DNA of 64,000 nucleotides, from contig CAJNOI010000095.1 of assembly GCA_905250115.1 (NCBI GenBank), forward strand, positions 64,033-128,032. Direction: 5' to 3'. Positions 55,609-64,000 of the stretch are shown one piece after another. Source of the DNA: Adineta steineri. Taxonomy: Eukaryota; Rotifera; Eurotatoria; Adinetida; Adinetidae. Positions within the stretch are counted from its first letter, which is position 1. Every line of letters starts with the position of its first letter. Under the pieces are notes generated by a model that saw nothing but the letters and a program-made list of their open reading frames with translations, did not search any database and was not told the origin of the DNA. Both the position numbers and the translations under genes were made by a program.

Positions 55609-56634
55609 ATGTCTCTATCATCACTCGCTGTTATTCAACAAGCAATGACTCGTTATGTTTTGCCTATCACTTTGGGACTAGGTAATGTAGGTAATATCAT
55701 ATTGATTGTATTTTTTTCTCAGAAAAATCATCGTATGAATTCATGTTCACTCTATTTACTTGTTGCTGCTTTCTTCGGTATTGTTGGTGGCAATTGTGGA
55801 GTAATTCCTTATGTCGTGGCTCTTTATTTTCCCGATCCATTCAACAAATTTCTTGTTCTATGTCGTCTTCGACTGTATATTATATATATATCTGCTATGA
55901 GCTTTCGATCAATGATTGTTCTAGCAACTGTTGATCGTTTTGCTCTCTCCAGTTCTCGGCAATCATTTCGAGCGCTTAATTCATTTATAATCGCTCAACG
56001 AGCAACCATCTGTATTTGTTTCATCTGGGCTATCGCTGGTTTCCATCTACTCATCTGGCCAACTATTCAAAATGATCGATGTCTGGTCTATGGAGTCTAT
56101 GGTTTTACATATAGCATTCTTCAATTGATTACTCTAGGTCTTCTTCCGACTATTCTGATGATTATATTTGGCACACTCTTGAAAAAGAATCTTTATCAAA
56201 CTCGTGCTCGTGTTCATCACGTCGCAAGACAAGCAATAAATTTGAATACCACTGCTTTTCGAAAACGAGACAGGTTTTTAATTGTACTTGTTTACACTGA
56301 AATTTTTCTTACCTTCATTTTTACATTTCCTTATGCAAGTTACGCAATCTATACGGCACTCACTAACAATATTCCAAACAAAAGTGTCGAAAGACTGCAG
56401 ATCGAATCATTTGCATTCTTTTTCACTGTGTCATTTCTGCTTTATCTCGGTAATTCAACAACTTTTTATGGTTATATGGCAATATCAAAAACATTTCGAC
56501 GTGAAGTTAAAACTATGTTACTGAGATTTGTTGGAAGAAGACCGACAATCATCGGTCATGAACCAGCAGAAAACAATATGCCAACACGTTTAATAAATCA
56601 AACAAGACCAATCATTTCAAATATTCCTCATTAG
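55609..56634 (+). CDS. Rhodopsin-like receptor, FMRFamide-receptor type
   Basis: An intronless gene of 341 residues. Seven hydrophobic segments run from about residue 15 to 295. Segment 1 has L-G-N-V-G-N-I-I-L (GN motif). The loop MNSCSLYLLVAAFFG matches NPCSMYFLAA in the receptor at 24073-25193. Segment 3 ends L-A-T-V-D-R-F-A-L-S-S-S, where D-R-F replaces D-R-Y. Segment 6 (LIVLVYTEIFLTFIFTFPYA) has a central Pro. Segment 7 ends FYGYMAISKTFRREVKTML, with a basic helix 8. The two receptors are paralogues of one family, presumably peptide receptors of neurons; the ligand is unknown. This copy lacks the intron present in the other. AATAAA is at 56738-56743. Confidence 0.85.
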   Translation: MSLSSLAVIQQAMTRYVLPITLGLGNVGNIILIVFFSQKNHRMNSCSLYLLVAAFFGIVGGNCGVIPYVVALYFPDPFNKFLVLCRLRLYIIYISAMSFRSMIVLATVDRFALSSSRQSFRALNSFIIAQRATICICFIWAIAGFHLLIWPTIQNDRCLVYGVYGFTYSILQLITLGLLPTILMIIFGTLLKKNLYQTRARVHHVARQAINLNTTAFRKRDRFLIVLVYTEIFLTFIFTFPYASYAIYTALTNNIPNKSVERLQIESFAFFFTVSFLLYLGNSTTFYGYMAISKTFRREVKTMLLRFVGRRPTIIGHEPAENNMPTRLINQTRPIISNIPH

Positions 56635-59513
56635 TTTATTATTTAATAATATTTTCTCTTCTTTCATTTATATATTTATCTAGTTTAACAGTAAAATATT
56701 AACATAACCATATCCAGATTACTGTACTATTTAAATTAATAAAACAAAAATTTTCAGCTTTGAAATTATTTTTGAACTCATCTTCTATTCAAAGTTAGAA
56801 TATAGAAATGAGTTGTTTAAACTGTTCTTGAAAATTATGACTATTGTATTTTAAATATGTAAATTACTGATAAATCAGTTGGTACCATGGAAAAAATACG
56901 TTCAGTTATTGGTTTATCATTTGCAAAAGTATGTCGCATACATTATAAAAATATTTATTTATTTTACAATTATATAAGATAATAAATATTTGATTTCAAA
57001 AAAAAGTTATATTATAACATACTCTTCTCATATTTGTCTTACATTTCAATAAACATAGATTTTTTTTAAATAATTTAGTGGATAAATTCATACTTAATTA
57101 TTATCTCTTGTTCTTAGTCTGGAAAATAGAACATATCAACGTAAAAAATTATATTAGAAGAATGAAAACGAAAAGAGCAACATCGTAGGATAATTGACTC
57201 AAAATAGTTTATATCTGTGGAGTAAAAAGCATTAGATAAACGAGAACCATATATTGCATATTCACATTATCTCACATGCTTTATTTTTAATGACTGACAT
57301 TATTTTTTTATTGATTTTTGTTCCATTTCTCTCTCTGTAATCAAAAATGTTGTTTCAAAATCCAAATGAATGTTGAATCAATTGAGATGAATGATTGAGA
57401 AGATACTATTTTTACAGATCAGAAATTTGTCTTTTGAGAAAATATGTGATACAAGTTGAACAGCATACATCGAATAAAGTATTTCTTTTAATAGATTCAA
57501 GTATAACTTATCAAAAGTGAAATATATTTGAAAAATATCTTTAAACTTTACTAAAATGATTTCAAATACAATAGCTACATAGCAGTCAAAAAATGGAAAA
57601 GATCAAATCTAGATAGTTTTGAAAATATTATGAGTACTATACTTGTGTTTCTCGTGTCTTATAACAAACCTACGGAAAATCCCGTTGAACAGAACCACAT
57701 TATCTAATGTTGTGATATGATCGAAATTTTTCCAATAGTGCATGTAACACCATGATAAATGTTTCCAAAAGTGGTGTACATTGTACAAAAACAATATGTA
57801 AGAATGAAACCATTGTCGTGTTCACTACTACGAAGATATTTTCAAAAATCTGCCAAAAATCTCTGGCACCTCGAGACAGAAGAATATTATAAAAGTTCAG
57901 AAGGTTCATTGCTCACTTTCTTGAAACTTTGAGTGATCTGTTCATCTAAAATCATTTATAAACACATCAGTGAAATGATATCAATCCACATCTCCTGCTA
58001 TATCTCACTTCTTCACAAAGGTACAATACTATCTATTATTTTCAAGAATGAAATTAGATTATGTTATTTGACTAATATATAGTTTAACTATAAATAACTG
58101 CTTGGTCAGACGAGAAATAAGAAACAACGCGTAAAAATGTGTGTTTTTATTAGTTTCTTTTTTTTTTCTTCAAATTTTAACACGTTTTTTTTCTGTTGTT
58201 TGTCTGTCTATGATTCAACTGTAAACATACAATTTTGGTGTTAGATTTTTTTATTTTTATCTAGATTTCATATAATATAACAATTAATTTATAATCGTAG
58301 GTATAATTGCAGATATATTTGGAAAAATAACAGCCAAGGTGTCATAAAAAATGCAATGCATATAATTCATTTCATTCAATAATTTTTACTAAATGGTTGT
58401 TATTTAATTCAATACTAAATTATGTTTTTGTAGCTATTTTTTGGTTTTCTAGAAATAAAAATACAGTAAACAGTAATATAAAAACACATTTTATTAATGA
58501 GAGAAATTGATTGAGTACAGTAAATTGTAGATGATAATTCAAATGTTACTTTGTAAGATCTATATTCTTCATGCCTATACAACTTTAAATACTGAAAAAA
58601 TAAAAAAAAGACTTTATATTGAAATGAAAACATAAAGTATCATATATGTATACATAAAACTAAATACTAACAAAATAAAGCATGTTGTTTATTTAGAGTA
58701 CAAAAAAATTTTAGTTATCACAATATAAAGGCTGCTCCGGACTCAATCAGGTTTTGTACTGATCTGCAATATATTCATATAAAGCACTGTAAAAAAAATC
58801 ACATTATGTATTCTCTTTTCTTTTTTTTTCAACTTCATTATACAGCATAAATTATTTCGGTCTTCATGACAATTTTTTCATCTTCATACACAAAATAAAA
58901 CGCAAGACGCGTGGATAGCAAATGTCTTGTTATTGTGTGTTTTCATTCTATACAAAATTAAACAAACAGAAGAAATATAAAATCAATGTGGATCCTTCAG
59001 TATTTGACATACTAAATACAAATGAATTCAATACCATAGTTCTGAATATGTAAGTAAGCAGGATGGGTGTGGATCTAAGGAAAATAAGTTATACAGTTTC
59101 ATCAATCCACACATACTCATACTCTCAAATTACATTCAGAGTTTCAATGGATTCACAACATCTGATAGATATTTCTAGCAAGATTGTTCTATTGACATCA
59201 TTCTCAAAAGCATTTTTTTCTTTAGTTCAACGATATGAATGATTCTGTTATAGATATTACTTTTATTATGTATCATCCTACAATTTAGTTAAAAATCTTT
59301 GTCTTTTAATTCATATATATATTTTATTAAACGCAAATGTTAGTAGACAGTCACTATTCAAACAAAAACACTCACAATCATTATTTTTGGAATGAATCGA
59401 GAAAAATGTTAGTTGGGAATAAAAAAAATGGTTAGTTTCACACCTTGATTAATAGTATGAGTATGGAGTAAAATAAAATAGTGTCAAATGTTCGAGACAA
59501 GAGAAAACTGTCT
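56635..59513. other. Intergenic, 2.9 kb, no gene supported
   Basis: Minus frames near 57609-57909 overlap in two frames and share Phe/His/Trp-rich content; they might be a decayed gene but match no family known to me. A hairpin at 59060-59129 is listed separately. The rest is A+T-rich. Confidence 0.45.
59060..59129. repeat. G-rich hairpin, dispersed family
   Basis: Left AGGATGGGTGTGGATC; right CAATCCACACATACTC then ATACTCTCAAAT. The arms GTGTGGATC/ATCCACACA pair across about 27 bases. Confidence 0.6.
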
Positions 59514-62096
59514 TTATCGTCGAAGAATATTTTTCATTCGTTGTTGATGTCTTGCTTTTGCAGCAATGTTTGATGGTTTGAACATATTCGTGAACTTAGT
59601 GAAAGCAGCATACATTGCCAGAGCCTGTAAAGGCATAAAAGCAATCATCGTAACAGCTGACATAATTGCCACTGGTTGTTTACATGCATTTTCCTAATAC
59701 ACACATATTTATGTCAAGAATATCAATCATAATTGAATAATAACTTACGAAATCTAGTGGATAAAAAACAGGAATAGTTGATTCAGTTGTTGCACCTGTG
59801 GTAGTCGGGCCTGCTGTTGTTGGAGCTAGAATACAAATTAAACAATTATAAATTACTCTATCAAAAAGAAATATTTTATAGAAAATGTCATTTTTTACCA
59901 GCTGTCGTTGGAGGTGTGGTACTGGCAGTTGTTGTAGTTGTTGAAGCATTCGTACTAGTTACTACTATTCCACTTGTTGTACACTATGAAAAAATGTAAT
60001 ATTAAGAATGAAATAAAAATAAAAATTAGCTTACTGCAGTATTGATTGAAGTAGTGGTTGTTCCTAGGCTTGTAACTGTATGAGTTGTTGGTGGAGTGGT
60101 AGTTGTTGTGGTTGTACTTGAAAGTGCTGGATTCCAGATATCGAATCGCCAAAATGTTTTATCAGTGATGGGTGCCGATTCAGCATCTGTATAGTTACAT
60201 TAATTATGATAAAATATTTAATGTTTTACTTTAACGGGAAAAATTAGACAAAACGACTTACGACAGAATACACTTCCACTAGCAAATCCACTGTCCATTG
60301 TTACATAATAGGATTGGCCAGGTGTCCATGTAAAATCTGCAACAATTACAATTGTATATCCAGTATAAATAACATTTGGAGAATATCCAGCATCATAACA
60401 TAGAACTGATGCATTTGTAGTGTCCAAGTGAAAACAGACGTTTGTTCCATTACGAGAAGGACGACCAACTGCACTTGTTGCTGTTTAATTAAAGTAGAAG
60501 ATGGAGAATATCAGATTGAGTTAAATAAAAACAAAACTATATATCGAAATAATGCCTACCTTGTATGGAAAAGAGTGTCTGGTTTGAAAAGACAGTACCT
60601 ATTGGACTTGCTGATCCTTGTACTACTTGAGGAAGAATTAAATTTGGTGATGTATAGTCAACTAGGTACGTAAGACACCATGGAGCTGATTGTAGACTAC
60701 TATTGTCAATTGCACCAGCACAAAAACCTTGAGGGCCAGCTTGTGATGCTATGGGTGTCCATGTTAATGTCATTATCCATAAATCTGAGATATTGGATTT
60801 GAAATTGAAAAATTTACACATTCTAACGAACTACTATCCATTACTTACTAGGACTTGGATTGCTAATAGCACTATGTGTCATTCCAATAGGTGAACTAGT
60901 GACAAGATCAACGATTGTTTGGCCAGGACAGTATGTTTGTATCTCTATGGTTTCAGTGAGCTGAATACCTAAAACATAGATTATAAATATTAGAAAAGAA
61001 AGGCATTCACTGCAGTTACCATATGGAACTCCAATACAAGCTAAGGAAGATGAAACAGGAAAAAAAGAAAGTATTATTAAATGTTTGAGTTTAGTATAGA
61101 ATAGAATATATATTCATACCTCTATTTGGACGAACACCAATAATTGCAGGAGCAGTTGCGCATGCACCAGCGGAAACATTGTATGCATAGAATAAAAATT
61201 GTATTGGAACTGAGCTCATTGGAGTCGTATAAGTAGAGCTAAAAAAATCTTCGATTTGCAGTGCACAACCATAATAGATTTTAGCAGTTGGTAGAGTAAA
61301 ACTCAAAGTACAATTGGTTCCAGTGAGTATGGTTCCAGTGGGTAGTCCACTACAGACACCTCCACATTCATCAACACGATTGTAGTTGGTTGTAATATTT
61401 TTATTGGACCAACGACATACCAAATAATCAGTAGCATCATTATCTGCCATTTGTACAACATGAGTTACTCGTGTACCCCTTGGATAAAATACTACTGGTA
61501 ATGTAGTTGTAACAGGACTGGAATTAATATAACCATCAGGTCTCGAGGCTAGATTCATTCGATTGACAATTGCCCAATTACCACCACTGCCAATATAGAG
61601 AGCAAGAAACCATGCACTTGAGGGAAAGCCAATTGTAATTGATGTTGTCAAAGGCAATGTTTCAGTGTAGTAGTATTCACCAGCCCATGAATCAATGATC
61701 GGGTTTAAATCACAATCTGTAGTTACCATATTAGTTGTAATTTGAGTATAGGTAGAACTTGAACAGTTTGCTAAACAGGTCATATAAGAACCGACTGGAA
61801 TAACTGTTTGAGCAACAACATTTGCTTCCGTGCAGTAAGGGGTACTAAACCATGTTCGATTCCAAAAATACCTTTGATGTATTTGGATTTGTGCAGTACT
61901 ACCCTGTACTGTATTGTTTAACGGACGCCTGAGAAGAAGAAGAAAATAAAAAGTAAAATATGGAAGACAGTATGAAAGAACAAACGTTGATTGGGTATAC
62001 TTACCATGAAATAATACCACCACGAAAATGATTTCCATCATTTACCGGACATAGTGTAGATAAAATGAAAAGAACAAGGTGTAAAACCTGCTCCAT
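59514..62096 (-). CDS. Ten-exon type I membrane protein, Cys-rich ectodomain and Thr-rich stalk
   Basis: Exons 62096-62005, 61928-61120, 61040-61020 (21 bases), 60968-60849, 60784-60560, 60480-60262, 60186-60035, 59983-59899, 59825-59749 and 59693-59514 all join in phase: 1980 bases, 659 residues. A signal peptide (MEQVLHLVLFILSTLC) leads. The ectodomain has regular Cys, sequons and the phrases CRWSNK...ECGGVCSGLP, MSSVPIQFLFYAY, RPNRGACIGVPYG, SSPIGMTHSAIS and LTWTPIASQAGPQGFCAGA, which I recall from uncharacterised metazoan secreted proteins. A second unit (FTWTPGQSYYVTMDSGFASG...FC...FWRFDIW) follows. Residues about 520-590 are a mucin-like Thr/Pro/Ser stalk, then one membrane segment (PVAIMSAVTMIAFMPLQALA) and a short basic tail. 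It is likely a surface receptor or matrix protein; function unknown. Its upstream kilobase is duplicated at 18512-19490. Confidence 0.82.
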
Positions 62097-62104
62097 GTTG
62101 TTAG

Positions 62105-63125
62105 TGTTCAACAGTTGTTTCTTCTTTGTATAATAAAATACACAATGAGACAGCAAACTGAGATTCAACGTTTATGTTTTTAAAATGTGTATAGAATGTA
62201 TTTTTTGGTGTTGTTTTATAAGTGTGTGTGTTTGTCCTCGGAGTTCACAAGAAAAGTGCATTGATAGTAGTTCATAAAATGTTTGTTTTTTTTAGACGAA
62301 AAATAAAAACGAAATTTTAATGGATTATTTCTTAACATTCATACAAGAAAAATCAAACAATAGAGAATATTATATATTTGTTTATTTTATAAACTCTCTC
62401 TCTTTCGACAATGAGAAAAGAGGAATGAGATTTAAATGGTAACCAACATACAAATAATTTTGAATCTATTGTTGTTGTATTGTTTTGATGTTGTGAAGTG
62501 ACAGAGGATAGTGTAGGCATAATTTTATATAATTTTCTGACACACATGAATATAGTGATGTAAAAACCATACACTATTCGCAAAATCTTATCCACAGAAA
62601 ATATTTTATTGAGCCTTTGAACAGAGAAATAGAGACAAAATATAACTTAAACTTAGATTTGTTTGAGTTTATCATAAAACTCTGAAAGTTTTAGAAAAAT
62701 ATTTTTAAAATTTCACAGAGAGTAAAATATCTGTTACAATTTTTCTGACTAGTTTTTTTAAATTGTTGACTCAAAAATCTTCTTGCTTTTCTAACAAAAT
62801 ATTCCATAGTAGTATGTCTCTCTGATGGTGGGAAGCCTCTCGAAGAACAATATACTGAATACATGTGAATTCTTCTCTTAAATATTTTATTAATTTAGAA
62901 AGAAGCAACTTTGTTTGCTGCATTTAATTGAAACCATGCAACTTTTTTAAGTGTGTAAACTGAAAAATGATCAAGATTGAGACTAAGTGTTTTTTTATAT
63001 TTCAATCCAACGAAATTCTTCAAGGTCTATAAGCTATCGTGATGTTGGTATACATTACAAACGTCGAAAAAGTGTCGCAACCAAAATGTTGAATGAAGAA
63101 AGATGCAAACAAGTTTGATAAGAAA
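62105..63125. repeat. 1-kb noncoding block, copy B (pair at 18512-19490)
   Basis: This is the 5' flank of the ten-exon gene and is colinear with 18512-19490. Homology starts near 62110 at TTGTATAATAAAATACAC, within about 20 bases of the start codon, and ends near 63125 (ATGAAGAAAGATG...AACAAGTTTGA). The two copies differ by many substitutions and short indels. Confidence 0.75.
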
Positions 63126-64000
63126 AGCAATTGCTACCAAGTGATTTTTTTTCTTTCTTTCTCTCTCTTTCATTCTGTTTTACTGTTATACATGTGCTCT
63201 TTATGTTCTACTATTGGCATACTTTTGTAATGGATATCTTTTATAAATAAGAAGAATAATTATTTTAATTCTTCTTATTGTTTATTATCTTTAACAAAGC
63301 TGAAGAAGCTTCTGAAACTCTTCATTCGTTTATTTCATTCACTAATAAATACTTTATTTTCTTTTAAATGAAATAATACTGATGTCATCTCATTTGTTGA
63401 CACATTTCTAACTACAACATCAACAAAAATTGTCGATGAAAAATACATCACAAACTGCGTAGTAATGCATTCGATTAGAATTATTTTCTTTTATTTACTA
63501 AGAAGAAACAGAATGTGTAATATGATAAAAACTGAATACCAAAATAGGAATAAATTGATAAAGACGAAAACGAGTCGGTATCATCAAACTGACTTTTCTT
63601 GGTAGTTAGAAATACGAAGCCATTAAATAGTTCTCCAATATGACTATCTATTTTTTGTCATATGATGTATTCAGAATAGCAATTTTTTTTCGATACAATG
63701 TGAGCGAGGGTGTGAGTGAATAAATGACAGTGATTGTGATCTTTCTAGGTTTGTCTCTGGCAGTCGACCACACTAATGTTCAGAAAATTTTACGACGTTT
63801 CAGATCTATCGTGGTGTTCTCAAGAATATTTAAATATTTTACTTGTTATGGATATCGGTGATTTATTTTGAGTTTGTATTTTTTTTTGTATGAGAATGAA
63901 GAAAATGTTTGACTAAATATACTGTGAATATTAATTATAAAGTTTTATTCACTTCTCTTGGTTAATATGTCATAATACTGATTTAAATCCATCTGCTTGA
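63126..64000. other. Intergenic to window end
   Basis: A+T-rich with no supported gene. A lone left arm of the dispersed hairpin family (CGAGGGTGTGAGTG, 63706-63719) has no clear partner. Confidence 0.5.

Overview
The window is eukaryotic, about 70% A+T, with short spliceosomal introns (mostly 50-60 nt, GT...AG), very small exons and gene families that I associate from memory with bdelloid rotifers (Adineta/Rotaria type). These include membrane-anchored VCBS/FG-GAP and NHL propellers, Kelch proteins with bacterial-looking repeats, a rhodopsin-like GPCR expansion, large two-part F-box proteins, a TIR protein and bacterial-type enzymes. No database search was possible, so the bdelloid assignment is an inference. 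Two 100-N blocks (23873-23972, 47896-47995) show that this is a scaffold.

Layout. 1-0.8 kb: 3' end of a Kelch propeller gene. 4.0-5.1 kb: GPCR (-). 6.9-7.6 kb: decayed EGF-type gene. 8.6-9.6 kb: noncoding cluster of a repeated 13-mer. 12.0-16.8 kb: three-exon, 28-repeat VCBS/FG-GAP type II membrane protein (+). 17.5-18.4 kb: palindromic mariner relic. 18.5-19.5 kb: a noncoding segment duplicated at 62.1-63.1 kb. 19.6-20.0 kb: 39-bp C-rich minisatellite. 20.5-22.6 kb: NHL propeller (-). 24.1-25.2 kb: GPCR (-). 26.7-28.8 kb: F-box/LRR-like (-). 30.0-30.7 kb: divergent Arf GTPase (+). 32.0-34.3 kb: second F-box gene (+). 34.9-36.8 kb: Baeyer-Villiger monooxygenase (-). 40.0-41.2 kb: TIR protein with a CaaX end (-). 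43.4-44.8 kb: lipid phosphate phosphatase (-). 46.6-47.9 kb: hAT-like relic next to the second gap. 48.1-49.0 kb: palmitoyl-protein thioesterase (+). 49.5-50.5 kb: class II aldolase (+). 51.4-52.2 kb: GNAT (+). 55.6-56.6 kb: GPCR (+). 59.5-62.1 kb: ten-exon type I membrane protein with a Thr-rich stalk (-).

Functionally the genes are a mixed set rather than one pathway: cell-surface propellers and receptors (Kelch, VCBS, NHL, three GPCRs, the type I protein), ubiquitin-ligase adaptors (two F-box), signalling (Arf, TIR) and single-domain enzymes. Several enzymes are intronless and bacterial in character (monooxygenase, aldolase), as expected if horizontally acquired.

The strongest unexplained signal is a dispersed family of short imperfect hairpins. 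The left arm is like GAGGGTGTGGRTGT, the right arm like ACACCCACACCCTC, and several copies share a right border CTCAAGAT. They occur roughly every 4-5 kb in intergenic DNA and introns. The arms resemble the TGTGGG repeat reported for bdelloid telomeres, as does the minisatellite at 19.7 kb.
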